Source: Phycisphaeraceae bacterium (GTDB lineage: Bacteria; Planctomycetota; Phycisphaerae; Phycisphaerales; Phycisphaeraceae). Taken from it: a DNA stretch of 46,395 bases. Of the stretch, positions 29,819 through 37,639 are shown piece by piece. The notes under the pieces are model-generated. The model was not told where the DNA came from, ran no database searches, and worked only from the letters and a program-made list of their open reading frames with translations. The position numbers and the translations under genes were made by a program. The stretch is taken from positions 1 through 46,395 of the forward strand of contig JADLAP010000305.1 in assembly GCA_020848195.1 (NCBI GenBank). The letters run 5' to 3'. Within the stretch, counting starts at the first letter, position 1. Each line of letters starts with the position of its first letter.

Positions 29819-30412
29819 TTATTTTTGGCAATAGTCACAATCACAATCAGGGATTTCCATAGCGTTAAGTGCATTGATAATTTTGAGAGCTTTTTCATTC
29901 ATGCGTTGACCAATTATGTCGGCGCGCTTAAATGAGCGCACTGCAAATTCCATTGTTTCACGACAAACGTAGATGATCATAGCTTCTTTAAAGCCGCCAT
30001 TGTACATGTAGGTTTGTGTTTGAAGAAAGTTCCTTGTTGGGACTTTTATATCGCTCAAGAGTTTTTGAAATTTGATTTCATTGAGGCTTTTTATCTCAAT
30101 CAATTTCATTTGTTCGGTGTGGCCGTCGATGTGACCTTTAAACTTCCCCTCAAATGCTGAGATTTCTTTACCCCTTGATGTGGGGAGTAAAATCTTTTCT
30201 TCAATGAGCCATTGGGCAATGATGTCCTCAAAGTGGTAGCCGAGCCAGCATCTGCCCCTTGTTTGATAATCTGGTTTTGTACCATTGATCATCTCAAGAG
30301 CAAGCTTTCGTGAGCATTCAGCAATTTTTGACATGCTGAGGTAGTTTCGTTTTGTCTCGTAGCGGCACGAAGCTTCAACTCTTTCTTGGAGAATTTGTTT
30401 GATTTCTTTCAT
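29819..30412 (-). CDS. PD-(D/E)XK nuclease, Cas4/RecB-like with putative Fe-S cysteines
   Basis: GHIDG...LIEIKS...QTQTYMY core; upstream Cys and C-terminal CDCDYC. Confidence 0.7.
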   Translation of the reverse strand: MKEIKQILQERVEASCRYETKRNYLSMSKIAECSRKLALEMINGTKPDYQTRGRCWLGYHFEDIIAQWLIEEKILLPTSRGKEISAFEGKFKGHIDGHTEQMKLIEIKSLNEIKFQKLLSDIKVPTRNFLQTQTYMYNGGFKEAMIIYVCRETMEFAVRSFKRADIIGQRMNEKALKIINALNAMEIPDCDCDYCQK

Positions 30413-30846
30413 GGGTGCGTTATAATTATTTCATGGTTTTCACGGAACGCCTTGTAAGCATCCGTGGCTTCTTTCCGGTGCTTCTGTGATGAAAGCAATC
30501 CCATCCAGGGGGCGCCGTATTTGCACATGTGCAAAATCGACCCGGCGAAATCACCGTGCTTGAAGTCAGCGGTAATGACGCGCTCACCGGAAAACATGGG
30601 TGAGCGTTCAAAAAAAAGCGCATAGTCCAACCGCAATGGCTTTTCTGCCGCCGCGATGAGACTTTCTGCCTCGCGCCAAACTTCAGTTGCATCGGACTTC
30701 ACAATCATCACCATCTCGCGCAAAAGTTCGTGATAGCGGTTTGGATTCTCCGCAACCCTGGCGTTTCGCATGGTGATCACAAATTTGTGATTTGGCCACG
30801 TGAGCATGATGGCAACGACTTGGTGTTTGGTGATTTCGTTTTTCAT
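30409..30846 (-). CDS. Hypothetical protein
   Basis: 145-aa ORF, 4-nt overlap with next gene. Confidence 0.6.
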   Translation of the reverse strand: MKNEITKHQVVAIMLTWPNHKFVITMRNARVAENPNRYHELLREMVMIVKSDATEVWREAESLIAAAEKPLRLDYALFFERSPMFSGERVITADFKHGDFAGSILHMCKYGAPWMGLLSSQKHRKEATDAYKAFRENHEIIITHP

Positions 30847-30849
30847 TCT

Positions 30850-31185
30850 TCAAAAAGTTTCGTACTCCCATCCCGTTTTATTTTTTTTTACCGCAGTAAA
30901 GCGAAATGGGTACATCTCGGCCGCAATCTTAATCTTCACTCGTGCATCATCTTGCCAATGTCCTTTAACTTCATGTAATTCGATTTCACCATTGGCGAGC
31001 ATGACAGAAAAATCCGGCGTATAAAAAGTATTATCGGCAAGACGAAATTTTAGTCCTTCAAATCTGAACCAAGCCAGCTCTCCGGCGCGCTTACGAATTT
31101 CCAAGTGGTCACTATAGGCTTGTTCGGTACGATTCATCTCACCGATCTTTAAGCGACCAAGCGCTTGTATCTGTTTGAGCATCAT
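30850..31185 (-). CDS. DUF1064-like / PD-(D/E)XK endonuclease-like phage protein
   Basis: FRFEGLKFRLADNTFYTPDFSVMLANGEIELHEVKGHWQDDARVKIKIAAEMYPF. Confidence 0.7.
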   Translation of the reverse strand: MMLKQIQALGRLKIGEMNRTEQAYSDHLEIRKRAGELAWFRFEGLKFRLADNTFYTPDFSVMLANGEIELHEVKGHWQDDARVKIKIAAEMYPFRFTAVKKNKTGWEYETF

Positions 31186-31520
31186 TCTTCCAGCATATCC
31201 TTTTGCATTTCATCGGCGCGGAGCGTACGGTTTTCAATTTCTTCGCCGGTGTCCAGTCGCGTTACGACGATGCGGTTTTTATTCCAATCAGTTTTTGACG
31301 AAACATCAACGTTGCGCATTTCCTTGCCGGCATTCGCTTTGTCGGCCAGCAAGTTTGTCTCTGCATCGAGAAGCGCAATCTCGCCCTTCATCTGCTTATT
31401 GAGACTCGCAAGGGCATCTTTCTTGCGAGAAATCTCTGTGAGATTAACAGAAATTTTCCGTCGCATTTCGATAATTTCATCAGTCGTAAATTCGACTTCG
31501 AGGTAACGGGTTTGGTTCAT
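31182..31520 (-). CDS. Hypothetical coiled-coil protein
   Basis: 112 aa from MNQTRYLEVEF. Confidence 0.55.
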   Translation of the reverse strand: MNQTRYLEVEFTTDEIIEMRRKISVNLTEISRKKDALASLNKQMKGEIALLDAETNLLADKANAGKEMRNVDVSSKTDWNKNRIVVTRLDTGEEIENRTLRADEMQKDMLEE

Positions 31521-31622
31521 AACTCTCCTTTTGTGGTAAAGATGTTCATTTAAAAATTTCCGCGTGACCAGGTTCGCCGCCAGGCGGTGGGGATATTGCG
31601 CCGGCTGCACACGCGGAAAGAA

Positions 31623-31838
31623 TTATCCTTCGACATTCAAAACAAATTCCGTCTTGTAACATACTGGACTTGGCACCCTTGAAAATTTGTCGAGCTTTTT
31701 CTCAAGGGTAATAGCTTTGCGTTCGGCCTCGGCGGCTGATTTCGCAAAAACATGATATTCGTGCTTTGTAGTATCATCAGATTTCCCAGAACCGATTATA
31801 CTACGCCAAACTTCCATCGGAAATTTTGATTTTCTCAT
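31623..31838 (-). CDS. Small hypothetical protein
   Basis: 71 aa from MRKSKFPMEVW. Confidence 0.5.
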   Translation of the reverse strand: MRKSKFPMEVWRSIIGSGKSDDTTKHEYHVFAKSAAEAERKAITLEKKLDKFSRVPSPVCYKTEFVLNVEG

Positions 31839-31842
31839 TTTT

Positions 31843-32439
31843 TTAATTCTCCAATTTCGGCAACATCTCCCGAAGTGACTGCCAATCCTCAGGCCGTATC
31901 GTTTCAACCGATGCGGCAATCAATTTTTTCCCCGTGTTCAATTCCTTCGCGCGCGCCGGCGCCTCAAGCAGAAATGTTTTCATTTCCGTTTGCATACTTG
32001 ACTCATACGACTTCTTGAATTGGGCCCGGACGGCTGACGGGTTTTCGCGGTTGTAAATCTCAGTTCCGAATTTGTTGAAATAGCGCACAAGTCCGGGCTG
32101 ATTCCGTTCTCGCAATTTTTCGCAGATTATCTTGCATGATGTCTCGCCAAGACCCGGCATGTAGAAATTTTCAATCAGTTCCCCGATCAAATTGAAAGCC
32201 CCGTCCGCGTCCAAGAACCCCATCGCCTTTGCTGCCGCCTGCTCTATGGCTGACAAGAATGCCCACGGCGTTTCATGACTGTGGGCCACCGCTTGACACG
32301 CCTTGATAAAAGTTTGATCGTCCAAGTAATTCAATTCCATTTTCAAGGCCGCTTGACCAATATCGCCTGGAAGTTTCAAGCTTGGATGCGCCGCCGCAAT
32401 CAGCGCCATTCCCCGCGAAAAAATTTTATCACTGGGCAT
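31843..32439 (-). CDS. Putative helicase loader (G39P / lambda P-like)
   Basis: Helical N-terminal pattern MALIAAAHPSLKLP...TFIKACQAVAHSHETPWAFLSAIEQAA; directly downstream of iteron-bearing initiator. Confidence 0.45.
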   Translation of the reverse strand: MPSDKIFSRGMALIAAAHPSLKLPGDIGQAALKMELNYLDDQTFIKACQAVAHSHETPWAFLSAIEQAAAKAMGFLDADGAFNLIGELIENFYMPGLGETSCKIICEKLRERNQPGLVRYFNKFGTEIYNRENPSAVRAQFKKSYESSMQTEMKTFLLEAPARAKELNTGKKLIAASVETIRPEDWQSLREMLPKLEN

Positions 32440-33382
32440 TTGCTTCCCTCATCATTTCGTCGGCGAGCTTTGCGCCTCGCATGGCACTCATGTACACGTC
32501 AAGAGTCCGGTCACCTGTGCTTTCCTCATTTCTGCCGTTGCCCTTTGTCTCTGCCTGCCGCGCCAAAATCCTACTGTTGAATGACGCATAGTTTTTTACG
32601 AATACTGAAAAGCTGTACCCATTTTTTGCATACCATGCGTTATTTGTCCTGATATATTGCTCATAGCGATCGGTGATCTCTTCGAGTCTTTTTCCGTCAC
32701 TTCGCAACCTGGCAAATTCTTTTGCATCGGCGAGAGTCCACAACGGCGGTTCGTCAAATTCAATCTGGAATATCCTGTTTCCTTGCTCCACCTTCCAGTG
32801 CTCAAACTCCTGCTGATAGCGTGGGGGGATGGCGCTTTTCTCCCTCGTGTTATCTTGCAGGGTTCTATTTGCAGAGTTCTTTGCAGTGTTCGAAGGAACT
32901 GGGGTTCCTGGGTGGGCGGAACTGTGGTTCCTGTGTACCCCGGAACTGGGGTTCCTGGGTGGGCGGAACTGTGGTTCCTGGGTAGGGGCGGAACTGGGGT
33001 TCCTGGGTGGTTTTGCTGATTCTTCAATAAGTGACAACTGATCTTCAGATTTTTGAACACGTTTTTTTCCACGTCCATTTTCACGATCAAGAAAAACGTG
33101 CATCGCTTTCATGATACCGTGATAGCGATATTGATTTGATGACCCGGCAACTCTTTTAACTGTGATCAAGTCTTTTCTTTTTTCGAGCCGTAATATGATG
33201 TCTCTGACATACCGTTCACTGATGTGCATTCGTTTCGCAATTGTAGCCTCCGAAGGGTATGAGTAGCCTTTTCCATTGTGATCGTGGTCGAGCAAATGCC
33301 AAATACACTCCTTCTCAACGGATGACAGGTTCAATTCAGCGCCGTACCTCATTACGAGGTTTCGAAGTATGTGAATATCCAT
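32429..33382 (-). CDS. Replication initiator, winged-helix (lambda O-like organisation)
   Basis: SVEKECIWHLLDHDHNGKGYSYPSEATIAKRMHISERYVRDIILRLEKRKDLI wHTH; DNA iterons inside the gene. Confidence 0.7.
   Translation of the reverse strand: MDIHILRNLVMRYGAELNLSSVEKECIWHLLDHDHNGKGYSYPSEATIAKRMHISERYVRDIILRLEKRKDLITVKRVAGSSNQYRYHGIMKAMHVFLDRENGRGKKRVQKSEDQLSLIEESAKPPRNPSSAPTQEPQFRPPRNPSSGVHRNHSSAHPGTPVPSNTAKNSANRTLQDNTREKSAIPPRYQQEFEHWKVEQGNRIFQIEFDEPPLWTLADAKEFARLRSDGKRLEEITDRYEQYIRTNNAWYAKNGYSFSVFVKNYASFNSRILARQAETKGNGRNEESTGDRTLDVYMSAMRGAKLADEMMREANAQ
32895..33003. repeat. Five iterons GGAACTG(G/T)GGTTCC: putative replication origin
   Basis: Copies at 32895, 32918, 32942, 32965, 32990; spacing 23/24/23/25 bp; central base alternates G,T,G,T,G. 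Confidence 0.75.
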
Positions 33383-33389
33383 TGATGCA

Positions 33390-33560
33390 TCCTTAAATAC
33401 AAAGCCCCGATCCGAGCCGGGGCACCTCCACAGCCGCGCTAAGGAACGACTGTGAAGACGGCTCGAATCGAGGCTCTTAGGTGAGACGCGATTCGATACC
33501 TTAGACTTGAGCGCGTGCCCGGCGCCGAACCATCGGCGTTTCGCCGCAGTTCTGTGCAGT
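33390..33560 (-). ncRNA. Structured leader / attenuator-like element upstream of initiator gene
   Basis: GGCG-AAA-CGCC versus CGCCGA-TGGT-TCGGCG mutually exclusive hairpins, CGAATCG/CGATTCG, CTAAGG/CCTTAG, terminal GCCCCG...CGGGGCTTTGTATTT. Confidence 0.45.
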
Positions 33561-33603
33561 CATTTTTGACCGCGCCAAAACTTACTAAATATTTTTTTAA
33601 AAG

Positions 33604-34173
33604 TCAAGCGGTTTCCTGTTGATCTGGAACCCAACTTTCTAAAATTCTACGTTCGCATTTTGACCATCCTGGACGCTTGAGAAGTTCTTTAATTTTAGGG
33701 CCGATTTGAATAGCAATCTCGTCATAACATCCTATAAGCATTAAGCCCAGTTTCTCCTCCCAGAAAGATTTTGATCGCGGAGGGGGAAGAATTCTCCCCA
33801 CCGTTTCAAATGGAGGCTCATAAATAAATCCCCATATCGGTGAGACAGCTTTGCACGCTTCCGCGAACGAGCACCTTTCCGCGAACGAGCACGCTTCCGC
33901 GAACGAGCAACCTTTCGCGAACGAGCACCATTCTGCGAACGAGCACCTTTCCGCGAACGAGCACCCTTCCGCGAAAGAGCACCCTTCCGCGAAAGAGCAA
34001 CCATCCCCGAAAGAGCAACCTTTCGCGAATGAACAACCTTCCGTGAATGAACACCCTTCCGCGAAAGAGCACCCTTTCGCGAATGAACCAAAAGAATAAT
34101 ACCCAGATGGGCATTGCGTAATTCCATTGACGATCTCAAAATTTTTAAAATCGTCGATTGAATATTTTGGCAT
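33604..34173 (-). CDS. Cys/Phe hexapeptide-repeat protein (putative left-handed beta-helix)
   Basis: About 12 tandem CSF(A/G/T)(E/K/D)(G/R/W/A) units. Confidence 0.75.
   Translation of the reverse strand: MPKYSIDDFKNFEIVNGITQCPSGYYSFGSFAKGCSFAEGCSFTEGCSFAKGCSFGDGCSFAEGCSFAEGCSFAERCSFAEWCSFAKGCSFAEACSFAERCSFAEACKAVSPIWGFIYEPPFETVGRILPPPRSKSFWEEKLGLMLIGCYDEIAIQIGPKIKELLKRPGWSKCERRILESWVPDQQETA
33851..34091. repeat. 18-bp tandem repeats (gagcacctttccgcgaac-like)
   Basis: About 13 imperfect copies, in frame with hexapeptide units. Confidence 0.85.
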
Positions 34174-34366
34174 AGATTTTTCCTTTTAAATCCGAGCGGC
34201 ATATCCATGCCGCTGACAGCGGCTTTCCGACGTTTACGGGGCTTAGAGCTTTGATGTTATCGCTGCCGGGCCCGTTCGCGGTGGCCTTTGCCGCCCGGGA
34301 TTATTTTCGATGCCCCGGCGCGCGAAACCGGGGCAGTGAAGGATGAGCGTCTTGCGACGCGGGTAG

Positions 34367-34651
34367 CTATTTTTTTGCCGAGCGTTTCGCCATGCTCAAT
34401 TGCAATTGGGCGCTTTGCTCGGCGTATTTAATTTGATCGCGAACACAATCATAATCTGCTGTTCTTTTCTCCATACATGACTTGGAAAAATCAAGCAGAT
34501 AAATCGCCAGCTCATGGCTTGCCCCAATCTTCAGCGCAGCGATAGTTCCGAGCAACACGGAAGACACAGCGCAATCAACCTCGAGCCATTCGAGTGCAAG
34601 TTTCCAAAGCTCGATTTGTAGCTGAGATTTTTTTTCGTCGTTTGAGTTCAT
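34367..34651 (-). CDS. Hypothetical helical protein
   Basis: 94 aa from MNSNDEKK. Confidence 0.55.
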   Translation of the reverse strand: MNSNDEKKSQLQIELWKLALEWLEVDCAVSSVLLGTIAALKIGASHELAIYLLDFSKSCMEKRTADYDCVRDQIKYAEQSAQLQLSMAKRSAKK

Positions 34652-34742
34652 ATCATGGTGGTTTAATGAATTTTTTAGATTTCTCAACGCGCGGCGCGCG
34701 GCCGGTGAAGGCGAATTCCACGCGGATTGAGAACATGCTTTG

Positions 34743-34832
34743 TGCGGCGCAGCCGGATTCGAACCGACAATCTCAAACCCTTTCGGGAGTGCTTTTACCT
34801 CAAAAGCTTTACGCCATGATTTTGTACGCCGC
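34743..34832 (-). tRNA. Class II tRNA-like, degenerate D-arm, anticodon uncertain
   Basis: Acceptor GCGGCGTA/TGCGCCGC, long variable arm CTCCCGAAAGGGTTTGAG, T-arm GTCGG-TTCGAAT-CCGGC. Confidence 0.45.
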
Positions 34833-34928
34833 TATTAGACTCATTCGCTGTCACGTACAAAATTTGCCAGAATCCTTACATTTTTTTTGGAGAGAGCATC
34901 GAAGGACTCACAAGCGTTGCTCTCTTTG

Positions 34929-35012
34929 TGCGAATCCAGGGATTTGAACCCTGACGGCCTTTCGGCCACCGGCTCCTAAGGCCGGCGCGTCTGCCAGTTC
35001 CGCCAGACTCGC
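34929..35012 (-). tRNA. tRNA-Leu (TAG anticodon)
   Basis: GCGAGTC...GATTCGC acceptor, CCGGC-CTTAGGA-GCCGG anticodon arm, variable arm GGCCGAAAGGCC, T-arm CAGGG-TTCAAAT-CCCTG. Confidence 0.9.
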
Positions 35013-35016
35013 AAGT

Positions 35017-35123
35017 GATGAAGTTCGGCTACACCACAACAGCTTTGGCTGGGCACCATACCCACTCGCCTTCACAGATTCGAACTGTGCCACCTAACTT
35101 CATCTTGTAGGACTCGAACCTAC
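35017..35123 (-). other. Orphan tRNA T-arm-like modules enclosed by inverted repeat
   Basis: CACAG-TTCGAAT-CTGTG (35073..35089) and GTAGG-TTCGAGT-CCTAC (35107..35123); GATGAAGTT/AACTTCATC arms at 35017..35025 and 35096..35104. Confidence 0.5.
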
Positions 35124-35128
35124 CATAG

Positions 35129-35200
35129 TAGCGCCGGCGCGACTCGAACGCGCGACCTCTTGGTTATGAGCCAAGCGAGCTTCCGCTGCTCTACGGCGCG
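35129..35200 (-). tRNA. tRNA-Met or Ile2 (CAT anticodon)
   Basis: D-arm GAGC..GCTC, anticodon arm CTTGG-CTCATAA-CCAAG, T-arm GCGCG-TTCGAGT-CGCGC; 1-72 C/T mismatch. Confidence 0.85.
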
Positions 35201-35206
35201 ATGGGA

Positions 35207-35501
35207 GCCTTCCGCGAAGCGTTTTGCCTGATCAGTAAGCGTACTCGCACAAAACTTGGAAGGCATATAATCTCGGCGCGGCCTTTCAGACCGCTTTCAG
35301 CGCCGTGGTACACGGTGCGCCGAGAGCATTTTATCGCTTTCGCTGCGGATTGACCTCGTATTTTGCCTGCCGTCTGCGTCAATCAGTAGCCCGACGGCCT
35401 GTTTCTGTGGCTTTCAACCATCCGGCATCGCCACCCGCTTTCATCCCTGGCCGGTGGCGCAATGCTAACGCTTAGCAGCCGCTTCGGGGAGGTGGCGAAG
35501 C
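35207..35501 (-). ncRNA. Candidate multi-hairpin structured RNA
   Basis: Serial inverted repeats GCCTTCC/GGAAGGC, TCTCGGCGC/GCGCCGAGA, GCCGTC/GACGGC, CGCCACC/GGTGGCG, GCTTCG/CGAAGC. Confidence 0.5.
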
Positions 35502-35509
35502 CAGACGGG

Positions 35510-36589
35510 TTATACTTTTTCCGATGGGATCCAACTCTCAACGAGCATTCTCATCTTGCCGAGCACGGCCGCTTGTGCTGGCTTGGCAAGGTCGTCAATC
35601 TTTTTGACGCGACGATCTGCGAGTTCTTGTTTGCAAGCCGCGTCAAACTTGTCTACCTTTCCGAGTTCCCTTGCTTTTTCTCTCCACTCGGTCATTGAGA
35701 CGCGCGTTTCGTTAATCTCGTCTGCCGGCGCCGGCGAAGCTGGAGCTTGCTGGCCTGGAGTCTCGGGCTCGTTTTTCTCTCCGGCTTCGCGCGGCTCTTC
35801 CGGCATATCATCGACGCGGCGAACCTGTTTCGTTTGGAACGATGCACCGTGTTGCGGTCGATCATTTACGATGCTACTTTTTTTTTCATCAGGTTCATCA
35901 GGAATTTCAGTAAAAGCAGTATCGATATGATGATTGTTTTCATGGACGTCATCTTCAATATCTTGAGTAAAAAGATCACTACCACCCGTTGCAGTAATGA
36001 CAGCATCCACGAACGCGCGTTTTTTCGCCATTTTCAAGCAAGTATTGTAGAAGTCAGCTGGGTTGTCATGTTCCACACGATCATTGCTGAATTTTATCAC
36101 ATTCCATTTCGCTCCGATTTTCTTCACACCGAATCCCTTGCCGCCGATAAGGTCGGCTTTTTTAGCCGCGTCTTTTTCCTTCCAATAGTTCTGTGGCACC
36201 GGCCCGACGACTTCGGGGTCTGCTTTGCGCCAACGGTATTTACTTTCCATCGTGGAGCAACTTCCAACACCTTCGGCAAGAAAGTTTCCACTGGTGATGT
36301 GTGAAAGAGTGCAGACACAACTATATTCTCGATGATCACCGTTATTGAGTTGTGTCGTTGTTACCAAAAATCGCGGTGCAAAACGAAAAGTCATTGCCAG
36401 CTTTTCTGCACCGGACTTGTACAGCGTGGCTTTTTGTGTGCCGGGGATCGTGCCGTAATGTTCGTCCTTGACCATCACAGAGTTTTTGATCTGCGCAATT
36501 TTTTGAACTTGCGAAATGACATCATTAACTGCCAGTTCATCGCGTTGCGCTAACGCGGTCTCTTTGAATTTTACAACTGCTTTGCTCAT
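35510..36589 (-). CDS. Putative recombination / ssDNA-binding phage protein
   Basis: HYGTIPGTQKATLYKSGAEKLAMTF...FYNTCLKMAKKRAFVDAVITATGGSDLFTQDIED pattern of widespread phage early protein; ATGA-coupled. Confidence 0.5.
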   Translation of the reverse strand: MSKAVVKFKETALAQRDELAVNDVISQVQKIAQIKNSVMVKDEHYGTIPGTQKATLYKSGAEKLAMTFRFAPRFLVTTTQLNNGDHREYSCVCTLSHITSGNFLAEGVGSCSTMESKYRWRKADPEVVGPVPQNYWKEKDAAKKADLIGGKGFGVKKIGAKWNVIKFSNDRVEHDNPADFYNTCLKMAKKRAFVDAVITATGGSDLFTQDIEDDVHENNHHIDTAFTEIPDEPDEKKSSIVNDRPQHGASFQTKQVRRVDDMPEEPREAGEKNEPETPGQQAPASPAPADEINETRVSMTEWREKARELGKVDKFDAACKQELADRRVKKIDDLAKPAQAAVLGKMRMLVESWIPSEKV

Positions 36590-37260
36590 GACGCCCTCGC
36601 ACTGAGAATTTCTTCTTCGTAAAACTCCATGCCGGGGCATTCTCTCCAACCCTGGCGTACCATCCCGACGCAATCCACAGAAACGAATTGCGCAAGGTTT
36701 TGATTGGCGGCCGCCGCCTGGATGAATGCCGACATATTGGTGATTTTGGCTTTCAAAACCTTCTTGGCACTGATGCCGGCAGCCTTTGGCACTGTGCTCG
36801 CCACGGCGACGATGGGCGCTGAAACATTCGCGGCAGCTTCGCGGTACATTTCGGCGTTGAGTTCGTTGCCGCGCTTTGCGTTGTCTTTGGCGTTTCGTTC
36901 AAGCCGCTTGCGCTCGGCTGCGGCCTTAGCATCCGCTTCAGCTTGCAGTCGCGCTTGCTGCTCGCGTCGCTGGCGCTCTTGTTCCGATTGAAACTCAATC
37001 ATCTTGCGTTTCAAAAGTGATTCGAAAAAGTCAATCTTATCGGTGAAACTTTTTTCACGCGCAACGATAGTCTTCCACGCCGTATGTGCCGCCGACTTCA
37101 TCTCTGCGAAATGAGCGACGATGGCGTTGCGATGACGTTTCAAAGCAATCAGTTCGTTGCTGGCAAGCAAATACTGATTGCTATTTTCTACGAGAAAGCT
37201 TTCAACGCGCGCTTTAATGCTATCGAAATCAATCTCAGGTTTTTGCAATTGAAGTTCCAT
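36586..37260 (-). CDS. Hypothetical coiled-coil protein
   Basis: 224 aa, coupled to 35510..36589. Confidence 0.65.
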   Translation of the reverse strand: MELQLQKPEIDFDSIKARVESFLVENSNQYLLASNELIALKRHRNAIVAHFAEMKSAAHTAWKTIVAREKSFTDKIDFFESLLKRKMIEFQSEQERQRREQQARLQAEADAKAAAERKRLERNAKDNAKRGNELNAEMYREAAANVSAPIVAVASTVPKAAGISAKKVLKAKITNMSAFIQAAAANQNLAQFVSVDCVGMVRQGWRECPGMEFYEEEILSARAS

Positions 37261-37261
37261 A

Positions 37262-37330
37262 AACCAATCTCTTAAATAAAGCCCACCGGCGCCCGTTTTG
37301 GGCTTGGGGTTTTATGCGGGCGCCGGCAAG
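37262..37330 (-). promoter_or_regulatory. Attenuator-like leader with two mutually exclusive stems
   Basis: CCGGCGCCCG...CGGGCGCCGG (10 bp) overlaps AAGCCCA...TGGGCTT+TATTT terminator. Confidence 0.45.
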
Positions 37331-37436
37331 CGTCGAGTCAATTTTTTCCATCAGAATTACCTCGGGCGAGGGCGAATCTCGCTAACTTCACGAGCATGCG
37401 CATTCGTATCGCCTGAGGCGTTCACTTCGTGTGAAC

Positions 37437-37622
37437 CTACTCTTCGGCTTCATCACAATTTTCATTCCCCCACTCGCCCCACCAATCGGCAATTTCATCA
37501 TGGCCCAGGTACGGGCCGGACTTCACCAGCGCCTCGTGGGCACAGTCCGGGAATTTTTGTGTCTTCTCGTTCAGCGCTTCGGTGTGCTCAAAAAGCGCGG
37601 CGAGTTTTTCTAAGAGTTCCAT
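37437..37622 (-). CDS. Small acidic hypothetical protein
   Basis: 61 aa MELLEKLAALFEHTEALNEK... Confidence 0.5.
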   Translation of the reverse strand: MELLEKLAALFEHTEALNEKTQKFPDCAHEALVKSGPYLGHDEIADWWGEWGNENCDEAEE

Positions 37623-37639
37623 AATTTTTCGACTGTTTT

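Noticed and set aside
32895-33003. CRISPR array
   Set aside because: Units are about 14-bp dyads with 9-11-bp near-identical spacers inside a coding gene, which fits iterons and not repeats with unique spacers. No CRISPR array was seen elsewhere.
32657-33041. + strand ORFs over the initiator (VPGWAELWFLG repeats)
   Set aside because: Artefact of iterons read on the wrong strand; the - strand wHTH gene explains the region.
33840-34114. Several overlapping long ORFs on both strands (for example 33851..34099 +, 33840..34046 +, 33818..34114 -, 33741..34208 -)
   Set aside because: An 18-bp tandem repeat leaves multiple frames stop-free. Only 33604..34173 (-) has unique flanking sequence on both sides and fits the operon.
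34908-35093. 61-aa ORF ...LADAPALGAGGRKAVRVQIPGFAQREQRL
   Set aside because: Typical spurious translation across a tRNA-Leu gene.
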